From contig NZ_JAQMSD010000102.1 of NCBI RefSeq assembly GCF_028330525.1, forward strand, positions 1-56,675: a DNA stretch of 56,675 nucleotides, in the 5' to 3' direction. The stretch is from Spirulina sp. CS-785/01. GTDB taxonomy: Bacteria > Cyanobacteriota > Cyanobacteriia > Cyanobacteriales > Spirulinaceae. Below the pieces are notes generated by a model that ran no database searches, was not told the DNA's origin, and worked only from the letters and a program-made list of their open reading frames with translations. The translations under genes were made by a program, and so were the position numbers. Positions 17,803-28,514 of the stretch are shown piece by piece; the first letter of the stretch is position 1; each line of letters starts with the position of its first letter.

Positions 17803-18411
17803 ATGGCTTTATCTTTGCGATCGAAAGTGACTCAAGTGGGGATGTGTCTCCTGGGAGCAGGGAGTAGTCTGCTGCTGAGTAGTCCCCGGTCTGAGGCCGC
17901 AGACCAAGTGGTTCTCACCTATGGACCCATTCAAGAAACCATTTCTGTTGAAGACTTTGTGGAGTTTGCAGAAACTGGAGAACAGTCCAATGATTTACAA
18001 GTGTTACTGGGGTATTCTGGCCAAGACCCAGAAATGGTGCAACAGTTTCTCACCTCTGAAGTGGGGTTAGATTTCCTGTTTGCTCATGATGTCTTAAATA
18101 CCATTTTTGGGGAATATGCTCTCTTTGAAATGGGGGATATTATCCACACGAAGTCCAAACGGGCTAATATCCAGTCCTTGCGGGGGGGAATTTTGATGTC
18201 GCTGTCGGATGATGGCCGCATCAGTTTGTTGGAATTTTTCCAAAATTATCCCCTAGAGTATATGTATGTGGATGGGCAAAACCTCGCCCGTGTGGCCAAT
18301 GATGTCAACCGCATTGTGACGCAAGTGTTGGATTTTGTTGAAGTTCCCATTGCAGTGTTACGGGACTTGTTAGGGAGTTTTATCTGTGAGTGTGAACCCC
18401 CCACAGATTAA
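17803..18411 (+). CDS. Secreted DUF1400-domain protein, paralogue
   Basis: A 202-residue paralogue of the preceding gene. A signal peptide (to about SEAADQ) is followed by VVLTYGPIQETISVEDFVEFAETGEQ, then IFGEYALFEMGD, GRISLLEFFQNYPLEYMYVDG and the terminal ICECEPP, which parallels CDCPAP in the neighbour. Only the DUF1400 part is present. The tandem pair with a shared Cys-X-Cys ending suggests duplication. The role is unknown; the proteins are presumably periplasmic. AAGGA stands 8-12 nt before the ATG. Confidence 0.8.
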   Translation: MALSLRSKVTQVGMCLLGAGSSLLLSSPRSEAADQVVLTYGPIQETISVEDFVEFAETGEQSNDLQVLLGYSGQDPEMVQQFLTSEVGLDFLFAHDVLNTIFGEYALFEMGDIIHTKSKRANIQSLRGGILMSLSDDGRISLLEFFQNYPLEYMYVDGQNLARVANDVNRIVTQVLDFVEVPIAVLRDLLGSFICECEPPTD

Positions 18412-18426
18412 CATTTAGTCCCTCAG

Positions 18427-18456
18427 TTGAGTCTTGGGTTAACCCCCAAGGCTCAA
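18427..18456 (+). terminator. Hairpin after the DUF1400 pair
   Basis: A 12-bp stem TTGAGTCTTGGG/CCCAAGGCTCAA (18427-18438 with 18445-18456, one G-U pair) stands 15 nt after the stop codon. There is no good T-run, so it may stabilise the mRNA end rather than terminate. It resembles the first half of repeat A. Confidence 0.5.
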
Positions 18457-18561
18457 AGCCAAACCCCATTCCAACAGGTTGAGTCATTCTTGGGCAGGCA
18501 GTCGGTCAATTATCTGCTACGCTAACAAAGACACTGGCTCAAACGGGACACTGAGAGAAGA

Positions 18562-19443
18562 ATGCAGGGGAAAACTTTACTCCTTGGGACAACGGGACAA
18601 CTGGGACAGGCGGTACAACGGGCATTTAGTCAAGCGGGGAAAGAATTAGTGAAAGAATTAGTGACAGTGGGGCGCGATCGCTGCGATTTCACCCAACCGG
18701 ACCAAATTCGCCAACTCGTCCGCAATCTTCAACCCCAATCTATCATTAACTGTGCCGCTTATACAGCAGTGGATCGGGCAGAAAGTGAACCCCAGTTAGC
18801 CACCACCATTAATGCCACAGCCCCCCAAATTTTAGCCGAAGAAGCCGAGCAAGTAGGGGCAACTTTAGTGCATTTTTCCACAGATTATGTCTTTGATGGA
18901 CACCACCATCTCCCCTATACTGAAACCGATCCCCCCAATCCTCTCGGTCAGTACGGGAAAAGCAAACGAGAAGGCGAACAAGCCATTTTAGCCACCTGTT
19001 CTCAATCCCTCATTCTCCGCACCAGTTGGGTGTATGGGGCCTATGGCCACGGAAACTTCGTGAAAACCATGCTCCGACTGGGGAAAGAACGAGAAAAACT
19101 AAGAGTCGTAGAAGATCAAATCGGCACACCCACCTGGACCGGGGACTTAGCAGCTTTAGTGACCCAACTTCCCCCTGATTTTACCGGGCTTTATCATTAC
19201 AGCAATAGTGGGGTAGCCAGTTGGTATGATTTTGCGGTAGCCATCTTTGCAGAAGCGCGAAATTTAGGACTCTCTTTCCCCCTTCAACAAATCATCCCCA
19301 TTCCCACCTCAGAATACCCCACCGCCGCCCAAAGACCGGCCTATTCCGTTCTCTCCTCCCAATCTCTGATCCAAGCCTTAGACCATATCCCCCCCCACTG
19401 GCGAAGCAGTTTACAAAAAATGCTCAAAAATTATTTCAGTTAA
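18562..19443 (+). CDS. rfbD: dTDP-4-dehydrorhamnose reductase
   Basis: The 293-residue short-chain dehydrogenase catalyses the last step of dTDP-L-rhamnose synthesis, reducing dTDP-4-keto-rhamnose with NAD(P)H. Visible features are the glycine motif LLGTTGQLGQAVQ at the N-terminus, NCAAYTAVDRAE, the catalytic STDYVFDG (Thr/Tyr) and the YGKSK motif with the active Tyr and Lys, then LRTSWVYG. Length matches the family. The product feeds cell-surface polysaccharide. The other rml genes are not in the window. GAGAGAAG just before the ATG is the ribosome site. Confidence 0.94.
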   Translation: MQGKTLLLGTTGQLGQAVQRAFSQAGKELVKELVTVGRDRCDFTQPDQIRQLVRNLQPQSIINCAAYTAVDRAESEPQLATTINATAPQILAEEAEQVGATLVHFSTDYVFDGHHHLPYTETDPPNPLGQYGKSKREGEQAILATCSQSLILRTSWVYGAYGHGNFVKTMLRLGKEREKLRVVEDQIGTPTWTGDLAALVTQLPPDFTGLYHYSNSGVASWYDFAVAIFAEARNLGLSFPLQQIIPIPTSEYPTAAQRPAYSVLSSQSLIQALDHIPPHWRSSLQKMLKNYFS

Positions 19444-19510
19444 TTGTAGTACCTTGACAGAGGTAGGTCTTCAACCAGACCCCTTTCGAGTATTGCGAGT
19501 CATAAAAATA

Positions 19511-19600
19511 TCACCTATCGTTATCGTAGGTCTCTAAATCCCGCAAATAGGCAGAATAAAGGACATTGGCATCATAGAGGGCAGTATAAAAAGAAGGCAT
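19511..19600 (-). pseudogene. PIN-domain gene remnant
   Basis: A 29-codon frame on the minus strand begins MPSFYTALYDANVLYSAYLR, the N-terminal strand of a PIN-type ribonuclease with its first acidic residue in YDANVLY. It then stops (TGA). No further PIN sequence and no antitoxin are found in the gap, so this is the stump of a former toxin-antitoxin locus. Confidence 0.55.
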
Positions 19601-19708
19601 AGACTGGATGTTTGTTCATAACCAACAACCAACTCGCCGTTTCCTAACAGATGAGCTATGGTGTAAGTAGTTTCGCGCTTGGTGTAATTCTCCTCACGAT
19701 TTTGGACT

Positions 19709-21484
19709 ATGAAAAGACTCTTATTAATCGGCTTATTTATTCTCGGCCTAGGGTTTGCCCTATGGAGTTATCAGGGGTTAGCCAACCAAGGCACGTATAA
19801 CTCCATTATTTTAGATTTTCGGGAGGATATTCCCACGACCACCTTAGAGGAAAAATTAGAGACCATTGCCACTCGCTATCATGTCACTCCCCGTCTGAAT
19901 AGCGAATTCTCTGAACAGGATCATATTTACATCATGGACGGAGACGCAAGCACCTTGCAAACCCTCCGTAAATCTAACTTTAAAGCGGTTACGGAATATA
20001 TTGAACCGAACTACACTTATCACACCCTTTTTCGACCCAACGACCCCGACTATAGTAAACAATGGAACTTACAAGCGATTAACGTTGAAACCGCTTGGGA
20101 AGACTCCACCGGGGAAGGCGTGACAGTGGCCGTAATTGATACTGGAGTAAGTCAAGTCCCGGACTTAAAAGACACTAAGTTTACTCAAGGTTATAACTTT
20201 GTCAGTGACCAAATAGAAGCCCAAGATGATGTGGGCCACGGAACGCACGTTGCGGGGACTATTGCCCAATCGACCAATAATAACTACGGCGTGGCCGGCA
20301 TTGCCCATCATGCCAAAATTATGCCCATTAAAGTCCTTGGCCAAGGTGGAGGGGGGACGGTCTCCGATATTGCCGAAGGTATTCGTTTTGCAGCAGATCA
20401 TGACGCAGATGTCATTAACCTCAGTTTAGGGGGCAGTGGGTCTAGTCAACTGATGGAAGAAGCGGTAAATTATGCCTATGATAAAGGCGTTGCTGTTATT
20501 GCGGCTGCCGGAAATGAAAACCGCAATTCGGCCTCCTATCCGGCCCGCTATCCCAAAGTATTAAGCGTCTCAGCCCTCGATTCTGGGCAAAATAAAGCCC
20601 CTTACTCTAACTTTGGGGCGGGAGTAGACATTTCGGCCCCTGGAGGCGGTGAGAACGGTAAAATTCTGCAACACACCATTGATCCTCGCACAGGAGAGGC
20701 GGTTTTTGCGGAGTATCAAGGGACCAGTATGGCGGCCCCCCATGTGGCCGGAGTTGCGGCTTTAATTAAAGCGGCTGGCATTACTGAACCAGAACAGGTT
20801 TATGATATCTTGCAGAAATCTGCCCGACCTGTAGAAGAAGACACTTTAAATCATTATGGGGCAGGACAACTGGATGCAACGTCGGCGGTAAAATTGGCCT
20901 TGAAAGGGCAAATTACGGTGAAAGACTTTTTCCGATGGTTGCGGGATAGTGGTTATTTAAACCCCGGCTTTTGGATTGATGGGGGTGTGGTGGCCTTGTT
21001 GCCTAAGTTAGCGATGGTGATTGGGTCTTATTTGTTAGCGTGGTTGTTACGCAACTATTTCCCCTTTGCTTGGAGTTGGACTTTGAGTAGTGGTTTGGTT
21101 GCGGGGAGTTGTGGGTTGTTTTTCCTACAAGGTTTTTATATTTTCGACCTTCCCCAGGCCCCTTTCCGAGTGTTAGGGAGTTCTATTCCTGAGTTAGGGA
21201 ATGCGTTAAATGGGGGAACAGCGTTAAATCCGTTGTTTGCCAGTCTTTTAATTCCAGGGGTATTAATTATCCTGTTGTTGGGACATCCCCAGTGGAAATG
21301 GTTGGCTATTGGGACGGCTTTGGGGGTTTCTTCTTGTTTAGCAGTGAATGCGGTGATTTCCCCGGAAGTGTGGGGACTGGGAGAGGGGATATTGGCCCGG
21401 GGTTTCTTGGGGGTGAATGCGTTACTTTGTTTTGCTTTAGCGAAGCTGGTGATGAAGGATGAAACGGGGGTAAATTTGGGGTAG
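19709..21484 (+). CDS. Membrane-anchored subtilisin-like protease
   Basis: A 591-residue S8-family serine peptidase with a signal or anchor segment at residues 3-22 and a prodomain-like region (30-110). The full catalytic triad is present: Asp144 in AVIDTGV, His177 in GHGTHVAGT and Ser340 in GTSMAAPHVAG. The last ~170 residues are unusual for the family, because they contain four or five hydrophobic helices (from about residue 425), including SYLLAWLLR and LFASLLIPGVLIILLLG. The protease domain should face outside the cytoplasm, held at the membrane. It is transcribed alone. Confidence 0.92.
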   Translation: MKRLLLIGLFILGLGFALWSYQGLANQGTYNSIILDFREDIPTTTLEEKLETIATRYHVTPRLNSEFSEQDHIYIMDGDASTLQTLRKSNFKAVTEYIEPNYTYHTLFRPNDPDYSKQWNLQAINVETAWEDSTGEGVTVAVIDTGVSQVPDLKDTKFTQGYNFVSDQIEAQDDVGHGTHVAGTIAQSTNNNYGVAGIAHHAKIMPIKVLGQGGGGTVSDIAEGIRFAADHDADVINLSLGGSGSSQLMEEAVNYAYDKGVAVIAAAGNENRNSASYPARYPKVLSVSALDSGQNKAPYSNFGAGVDISAPGGGENGKILQHTIDPRTGEAVFAEYQGTSMAAPHVAGVAALIKAAGITEPEQVYDILQKSARPVEEDTLNHYGAGQLDATSAVKLALKGQITVKDFFRWLRDSGYLNPGFWIDGGVVALLPKLAMVIGSYLLAWLLRNYFPFAWSWTLSSGLVAGSCGLFFLQGFYIFDLPQAPFRVLGSSIPELGNALNGGTALNPLFASLLIPGVLIILLLGHPQWKWLAIGTALGVSSCLAVNAVISPEVWGLGEGILARGFLGVNALLCFALAKLVMKDETGVNLG

Positions 21485-21574
21485 GTTAAGGGGGTTTGTT
21501 GTTTGTAAACAAGGGAACAGGGAACTCCGGAACAGTAATGTTGTTTGTTCTTTGTTCTTTGTGATTTTCCCATG

Positions 21575-21627
21575 CCTTGGGTTTCAACCCAAGGCTAATA
21601 GCTGAAACCCGTGTTTAACGGGTTGAT
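21575..21627. repeat. Repeat A, copy 2
   Basis: This is a near-perfect copy of the double-hairpin repeat at 5454-5506. It lies between the converging subtilase and phosphoglucomutase genes, where it could stop transcription from both sides. Confidence 0.8.
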
Positions 21628-21682
21628 AGACCAACTCCCCTATGTCCTCCATCTTCCCTATCTTCTCCATCTCCTCCATCTT

Positions 21683-21714
21683 CCCTTTGTGTCCTTTGTG
21701 TCTTTGTGGTTCAA
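21683..21714. repeat. Interspersed repeat D (TTTGTGTCCTTTGTGTC)
   Basis: The phrase CTTTGTGTCCTTTGTGTC followed by TTTGTGGTTCAA occurs here and again near 30305-30331, 44133-44158 and 54496-54524. It is always intergenic and often preceded by CCATCTCC-type polypyrimidine runs. The function is unknown. Confidence 0.75.
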
Positions 21715-21747
21715 TCCCCCAACTATCAACTCCCCACCTTCCCCAAA

Positions 21748-21775
21748 GTAGAGGCAATTCAGGAATTGCCCCTAC
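21748..21775. repeat. Palindromic repeat E, imperfect copy
   Basis: An imperfect palindrome (GTAGAGGCAATTC / GAATTGCCCCTAC) matches the perfect 28-bp copy at 37738-37765. It lies 11 nt past the end of pgm. Confidence 0.75.
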
Positions 21776-21785
21776 TACCCTGCTA

Positions 21786-23450
<1,665 letters not shown>

Positions 23451-23998
23451 TTAAAACGGCAGGGGGAGTTTTTTGGGAATGGGGGAGGGGTAATGGAGAA
23501 TGGAGAATTGAGAATGGAAAATTGATAAGTTTTAGTTTATTTTTTTGTAGTTTTTATTGAATATTTCTATAAAAAGCTCAAATTTACAAAAATTAACTAA
23601 AAAAATCGCTCTGATCTCGGTCACGCAGTGATGGGGGTTTGAGGCAGAAATTTGACAAAAAAGGGGACTTGACAGAAAATTATACTCCGAAGGAACTAAT
23701 TTATAACTAAATTTGCTCAGGCACTCCTCAACTACCCATTCCTTCGTTGCTTGCTTAATTTGACTCCCTTTATTTTCAGTATCCCGTGACAGAATTTTTG
23801 GCTAATTTTGAGAGGTGCGTTTGACAAAATCGCCAAAATATGCAATACGATCCCTCAACCCCAATAATTATATATATAGCACTTTTCAAACTCGCAAGGT
23901 ACACATTTAACAAGGTACACATTTAACAAGTATAACAGCTAAATTGTTGATTTTCTCGTAAGGATTCAGGAATATTCAGGTAATGTTACCTTAATACA

Positions 23999-24049
23999 CC
24001 TTGGGTTGAAACCCAAGGCTAATAGCTGAAACCCGTTGAAAACGGGTTA
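23999..24049. repeat. Repeat A, copy 3
   Basis: A copy of the double-hairpin repeat (CCTTGGGTTGAAACCCAAGG, then ACCCGTT/AACGGGT). Its second loop differs from copies 1 and 2, as expected when the stem is selected rather than the loop. Confidence 0.8.
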
Positions 24050-24086
24050 AGAGACAAACGAGTTACAAATCTAGTCATTACACTGT

Positions 24087-24203
24087 TATAGCGTTTTTAT
24101 TTGAGTTGTAAACTAGCTTTTGGGGGGAACAGAAAACAGGAATAAACATTTTAGAGCTTTTTCTTGCTTTTTGATTGATTAACAATCATTAATTTTTGCT
24201 AAA
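24087..24203. mobile_element. MITE-like element (TATAGC ends), copy 1
   Basis: The element begins TATAGCGTTTTTATTTGAG and ends ATTAATTTTTGCTAAA. It shares both termini and the internal TTGTAAACT and TTTTTCTTGCTTTTTGATT blocks with elements at 30064-30200 and 47268-47396. At about 120-130 bp with inverted TATAGC/GCTATA tips and no coding capacity, it fits a miniature inverted-repeat element. This copy has lost most of the heptamer repeats seen in the others. Confidence 0.6.
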
Positions 24204-24279
24204 GTAAAACACTTTTAAACTGGGTTTCTTTGAGTGAGCAAAAACTACTCTAATCCCTCTCAAAAAACAACAACAAAAA

Positions 24280-25074
24280 TCACCAACTTTCCATCAACTT
24301 CTGCACCCCAGTTACATCCGTTAAATTATACTGTAATGGAGTAATCGTAATGTAATTATCTCGAATAGCTTGGACATCCGTCGGGATATCAGGAGGGAGA
24401 TGAGTATGGGGAGGTTGTTCGATTTCCTCCACCGCTTCCCCTGCTAACCAATAATAACTTTTCCCCCTAGGGTCGAAACGCTTTTCAAACTGCTCAATAT
24501 AACGACAAATACCTTGTCGAGTCACTTTCACCCCGGCCACTTGTTCCGGTTTAATCGCTGGAATATTAACATTTAAGAGGACATAACCAGGGAGAGGATG
24601 TTGTGTCAGATCACCCAATAACTCTAACGAAAATTGGGCCGCCGTCGGGAATTCTGAAGACGTAAAACTAGCTAAACTGAGAGCAATACTAGGAATATTT
24701 TCCATTGTTCCTTCCATTGCTGCCGAAACCGTCCCCGAATAGAGAATATCTGTCCCTAAATTCGACCCTTGATTAATACCAGAGAGAACAAAATCCGGGG
24801 GAGTCTCCAGTAAGGCACTCAACGCTAACTTAACACAATCTGCGGGAGTCCCCGAACAAGACCAAGCGGTGACAGAGGGATGATAAATTGAGTCTACAGG
24901 ATTAGCTCGAATAGGTTGATGGAGGGTTAACCCGTGTCCAGTAGCGGACCGTTCTCGGTCTGGACAAACGACGGTGACATGATGACCCGCTTTTGCTAAG
25001 GTATCGGCCAGAGTCCGCACCCCTTGAGCAAAAATCCCATCATCGTTACTCAGTAATAGATTAAGCGGTTGCAT
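24280..25074 (-). CDS. surE: 5'/3'-nucleotidase SurE
   Basis: The 264-residue phosphatase hydrolyses nucleoside monophosphates and is tied to stationary-phase survival. The divalent-metal site is visible: LLLSNDDG with Asp11-Asp12 near the N-terminus, a Ser in [10 protein letters not shown], and Asn in [12 protein letters not shown]. Length and the order [22 protein letters not shown] and VLLNVNIP match the family throughout. It is monocistronic, with its promoter in the repeat-rich region upstream. Confidence 0.96.
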   Translation of the reverse strand: MQPLNLLLSNDDGIFAQGVRTLADTLAKAGHHVTVVCPDRERSATGHGLTLHQPIRANPVDSIYHPSVTAWSCSGTPADCVKLALSALLETPPDFVLSGINQGSNLGTDILYSGTVSAAMEGTMENIPSIALSLASFTSSEFPTAAQFSLELLGDLTQHPLPGYVLLNVNIPAIKPEQVAGVKVTRQGICRYIEQFEKRFDPRGKSYYWLAGEAVEEIEQPPHTHLPPDIPTDVQAIRDNYITITPLQYNLTDVTGVQKLMESW

Positions 25075-25240
25075 GGGTTGGTTATTGGTTATGGGTTGTT
25101 GGTTATTGGTTATTAGTTGTTGGTGGTTGGTTATTAGTTGTTGGTGTTTGGTTATTAGTTGTTGGTGTTTAGTTATTGGTTGTTGGTTTAATCATTGCTA
25201 ATTGTTAATTGCTAATTGTTAATTGTTAATTGTTAATTCG
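25075..25240. repeat. Degenerate GGTTATTGGTTGTT tandem repeats
   Basis: Many imperfect copies of GGTTATTAGTTGTTGGTG-like and TTAATTGCTAATTG-like units fill the gap between the methyltransferase and surE. This is low-complexity short tandem repeat DNA, with no gene or clear regulatory site. Confidence 0.7.
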
Positions 25241-25873
25241 ATGGGAAATCACCGCATAAAAAGGATCACCCCCACCCATGCCTAAAAGTTGTAACACAGG
25301 AGGACTGTTGGAGGTTTCTACAATGGCTTCTGGTTTACTAAACCCTTCCACCGAGCGAAAATAGCGTTTCACCAGTTGGAGACGACCTTGATCTGTTCCT
25401 TCTCGCCAGGCTGCGATCGCTTTTTGAAAAAACATTCGATTAGAAAAACTGACAATAGCAATTCCCCCTGGTTTTAAAACCCGATACATTTCCTTAAACA
25501 CCTGGTCAGGATATTGCAAATATTGAATTGACACACAATTTAACACCGCATCAAACGATTGGTCAGGGAAAGGCAACACAGAAATTTCGTTAAGGTTTTG
25601 AACAAAAAAATGATCCAGTTGGGGGTTTTTGGCTAATTCTTCCTCATTCATGCCGTGGCCTTCCACATGAGCAAAATCCATCTCTGGGGGGAGATGAGAC
25701 ACCCAACTACTCATCATGTCTAAAATCCGCGTATTGGGTTGCAGTCGCTCTCGATAGAGTTGGGTGAGTCGGTCAATAAACCCTTCATCAACATGGGTCA
25801 CAAAGCGAGGATAGGAGTAAAAAAGCGCATCACGGCTAGAATCGAGCTTTTGTCGTTGTTCAGGAAGCAACAT
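25226..25873 (-). CDS. SAM-dependent methyltransferase
   Basis: A class I methyltransferase of 215 residues. Motif I is unusual (RILDMMSSWVSHLP instead of the glycine-rich D-x-G-x-G). Later motifs are regular: FPDQSFDAVLNCVSIQYL (motif II/III) and EMYRVLKPGGIAIVSFSNRMF (motif post-III). The same DMMSSW variant occurs in a conserved cyanobacterial family of unknown substrate. The protein lacks signal or membrane segments. It is separated from surE by repeats. Confidence 0.85.
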   Translation of the reverse strand: MLLPEQRQKLDSSRDALFYSYPRFVTHVDEGFIDRLTQLYRERLQPNTRILDMMSSWVSHLPPEMDFAHVEGHGMNEEELAKNPQLDHFFVQNLNEISVLPFPDQSFDAVLNCVSIQYLQYPDQVFKEMYRVLKPGGIAIVSFSNRMFFQKAIAAWREGTDQGRLQLVKRYFRSVEGFSKPEAIVETSNSPPVLQLLGMGGGDPFYAVISHRINN

Positions 25874-26120
25874 AGGTTCTTAGGTGACTTTTCTGGAGGT
25901 GAGGGTAAGTTTCTTTATCTTTTTTTAGGCTCTGAGCGTATCCGGCTTCCCTTGCTTTCCGCTAAAGTAGGAATTGAGGTTCAAGCCTTGGAACGTTTCT
26001 CCTAGTCTAATTTAACTTGTTTCGTTAAACCTCAATCAGTAATCAGTAACTGTTACCAGTAAACAGTAAACTGTTACCAGTAAACAGTTTACTGCCACCC
26101 ATCTCCCCTATCTCCTGACT

Positions 26121-26166
26121 AGGGAACAGGGAACAGGGAACAGGGAACAGGGAACAGGGAACAGGA
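26121..26166. repeat. GGGAACA heptamer tandem array
   Basis: Six perfect copies of the 7-mer AGGGAAC are followed by AGGACAG. The same heptamer recurs, in either orientation, near 30103-30137, 41330-41375, 44248-44278 and 47333-47353. Confidence 0.9.
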
Positions 26167-26275
26167 CAGTAGCTCAACTCTCAACTCCCAACTCCCCCTC
26201 GACTTTTACTCGTGATTGCCTTATGATGGAGATTCATATTTGCTTCTCAAAAAGTCGGCTCAGGCTCAAGCCCAC

Positions 26276-26339
26276 CTTGGTCTTGTTCATACTTGGTCTT
26301 GTTCATACTTGGTCTTGTTCATACTTGGTCTTGTTCATG
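26276..26339. repeat. 16-bp tandem repeat (CTTGGTCTTGTTCATA)
   Basis: Four perfect head-to-tail copies of a 16-bp unit lie about 210 bp upstream of ilvB. Confidence 0.9.
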
Positions 26340-26550
26340 GGCAGCAGCAGAAGGGGAAATCCTTAATGAATATTCCCAGGAATCAATGGCAATTCTTTCC
26401 AATTATCCAGCATTCCCAGGGAACACCCCTCATTTCCGGTTTTGCCAAATAAGTTAAGCGAAATAAGTTAATTTTTATTGAGCCAAATGAGGCGAACAGA
26501 AATTAACCGACTATCTTTTCTGAAGTATAGTTCATTATCCCAAATTAGCC

Positions 26551-28404
26551 GTGGTTTCTACAAACATTCCCAAGACAAGTCAATCCACCCAAACGCCCAC
26601 CCGTAAAACCGGAGCGTTTGCCCTCATTGATAGTTTATTACGTCATGGCGTTGACCGCATTTTCGGATATCCTGGCGGGGCAATTCTGCCCATTTATGAC
26701 GAAATACACCGGGCCGAAGCTAGGGGCGATCTTCAGCATATCTTAGTTAGACACGAACAGGGAGCAGCCCACGCTGCCGATGGTTACGCGAGAGCGACAG
26801 GTAAGGTTGGCGTGTGTTTTGCCACTTCCGGGCCAGGGGCGACTAATTTAGTCACAGGTATTGCCACCGCCCAATTAGATTCTATCCCCTTAGTGGCCGT
26901 AACGGGTCAGGTGACTCGGAGTGCCATTGGGTCCGATGCTTTCCAAGAGACGGATATTTGGGGCATTACCCTGCCTATCGTGAAAAACTCCTATGTCGTC
27001 CGTCGGGCCGAAGATATGGCGCGAATTGTTGCCGAAGCCTTTCATATTGCCAGCACTGGTCGTCCGGGCCCAGTATTAATTGATGTTCCCAAAGATGTGG
27101 GCATTGAAGAATGTGACTATCTTCCCGTTGAACCAGGTTCAGTGAAATTATCGGGGTATCGTCCCACGAAAAAAGGCAACCCCCGGCAAATTAATGCAGC
27201 GTTACAGTTAATTCAGCAGGCCAAGCGGCCCCTGTTATACGTCGGAGGTGGGGCCATTACCTCCGGGGCCCATGAGGAATTAGCCCAACTGGCGGAACAT
27301 TTCCAAATTCCCGTCACCACCACCTTAATGGGGTTAGGGTCTTTTGACGAAAACCATCCCCTCTCGGTGAGTATGTTGGGGATGCACGGGACGGCCTACG
27401 CCAATTTTGCGGTGACTGAATGTGATCTCTTACTTGCAGTGGGGGCCCGGTTTGATGACCGGGTGACAGGCAAATTAGAAGCCTTTGCCTCAAAAGCCAA
27501 AGTGATCCATATTGATATTGATCCGGCAGAGGTGGGCAAAAATAAAGCCCCCAATGTGCCAATTGTGGGAGATGTGAAACAAGTTCTCCAACAAATGTTA
27601 CAACGGATTAGTGAGTTAGAACTCCCCAGTAATACGGGGCAAACCCAAGCCTGGTTAGAGCGAATTAATCGCTGGCGACGGGATTATCCGTTGGTTGTGC
27701 CGCATCCGGACCAACAGTTATCCCCCCAAGAGGTGATTGTAGAAATTGGTCGTCAATCGCCCTATGCCTACTATACAACCGATGTGGGACAACACCAGAT
27801 GTGGGCAGCCCAGTTTATTAATTACGGGCCTCGTCGTTGGATTTCCAGTTCGGGGTTAGGGACAATGGGCTACGGAATGCCCGCCGCAATGGGGGTTAAA
27901 ATGGCTCTCCCCGATGAGCAGGTAATTTGTATTAGTGGCGATGCCAGTTTCCAAATGAATCTGCAAGAGTTGGCGACCCTAGCACAATATAATATAAAAG
28001 TCAAGACCATTATTATTAATAATGGCTGGCAAGGAATGGTACGCCAATGGCAAGAAACCTTCTATGAGGAGCGTTATACGGCTTCTAATATGGAGGCCGG
28101 AATGCCGAATTTTGTCAAGTTAGCGGAAGCCTTTGGCGTGAAAGGGATGGTAATTCGATCGCGGGATGAATTAAAAGATGTCATTGCTGAAATGCTGGCC
28201 TATGACGGGCCTGTATTAGTGGATGCCCAAGTGATCAAAAATGAAAACTGTTATCCCATGATCGCCCCTGGTAAAGCCAATTCCCAAATGTTAGGTATTC
28301 CAGAGAAAAAAGTGGAACGCTCTGAGATAATGAACTGCACCAGTTGCGGCACACCGAGTCCAGGGAATCACAAATTTTGCCCCGAATGTGGTACGAAACT
28401 TTAA
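26551..28404 (+). CDS. ilvB: Acetolactate synthase large subunit plus zinc ribbon
   Basis: The 617-residue TPP enzyme condenses two pyruvates to acetolactate (valine/leucine) or pyruvate with 2-oxobutyrate (isoleucine). Seen: [14 protein letters not shown], the catalytic Glu in [17 protein letters not shown], the FAD region [11 protein letters not shown], and the TPP motif [29 protein letters not shown]. After the normal end (MLGIPEKK) there is an added C4 zinc ribbon, [22 protein letters not shown]. The GTG start gives [11 protein letters not shown] and a full N-terminus. The small subunit ilvN is not nearby. Whether the ribbon is lineage-wide needs comparison. Confidence 0.95.
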   Translation: MVSTNIPKTSQSTQTPTRKTGAFALIDSLLRHGVDRIFGYPGGAILPIYDEIHRAEARGDLQHILVRHEQGAAHAADGYARATGKVGVCFATSGPGATNLVTGIATAQLDSIPLVAVTGQVTRSAIGSDAFQETDIWGITLPIVKNSYVVRRAEDMARIVAEAFHIASTGRPGPVLIDVPKDVGIEECDYLPVEPGSVKLSGYRPTKKGNPRQINAALQLIQQAKRPLLYVGGGAITSGAHEELAQLAEHFQIPVTTTLMGLGSFDENHPLSVSMLGMHGTAYANFAVTECDLLLAVGARFDDRVTGKLEAFASKAKVIHIDIDPAEVGKNKAPNVPIVGDVKQVLQQMLQRISELELPSNTGQTQAWLERINRWRRDYPLVVPHPDQQLSPQEVIVEIGRQSPYAYYTTDVGQHQMWAAQFINYGPRRWISSSGLGTMGYGMPAAMGVKMALPDEQVICISGDASFQMNLQELATLAQYNIKVKTIIINNGWQGMVRQWQETFYEERYTASNMEAGMPNFVKLAEAFGVKGMVIRSRDELKDVIAEMLAYDGPVLVDAQVIKNENCYPMIAPGKANSQMLGIPEKKVERSEIMNCTSCGTPSPGNHKFCPECGTKL

Positions 28405-28454
28405 GGGGTGATAAGTCTCGTCTAAAGACTTAGAAGGGGTTTTAACAGGTGTTG

Positions 28455-28497
28455 AGACTGAACCTTGGGGTTAACCTCCAAGGTTCAGTCTTGTATT
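28455..28497 (+). terminator. Strong hairpin after ilvB
   Basis: A perfect 14-bp stem AGACTGAACCTTGG/CCAAGGTTCAGTCT (28455-28468 with 28478-28491) has a loop that is itself near-palindromic, followed by TTGTATT. It separates ilvB from the convergent M48 gene and probably works in both directions. Confidence 0.75.
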
Positions 28498-28514
28498 ATC
28501 GTACTGATTACTGA

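Larger units (their letters stand above)
25874..26550. other. Repeat-rich gap upstream of ilvB
   Basis: No convincing gene is present. It contains GTTACCAGTAAACAGT direct repeats (26048-26090), six GGGAACA heptamers (26121-26166) and four 16-bp units (26276-26339). The open frame 26216-26452 is made largely of the 16-bp repeat and is not believed. The ilvB promoter should lie in the last 100 bp. Confidence 0.6.

Noticed and set aside
23581..23840. CRISPR-leader-like AT-rich sequence with TTTGACAAAA boxes
   Set aside because: No CRISPR repeat or cas gene follows; the likeness is only in texture.
26216..26452. 78-codon plus-strand open frame upstream of ilvB
   Set aside because: Much of it is the 16-bp tandem repeat, with no ribosome site and no recognisable family.
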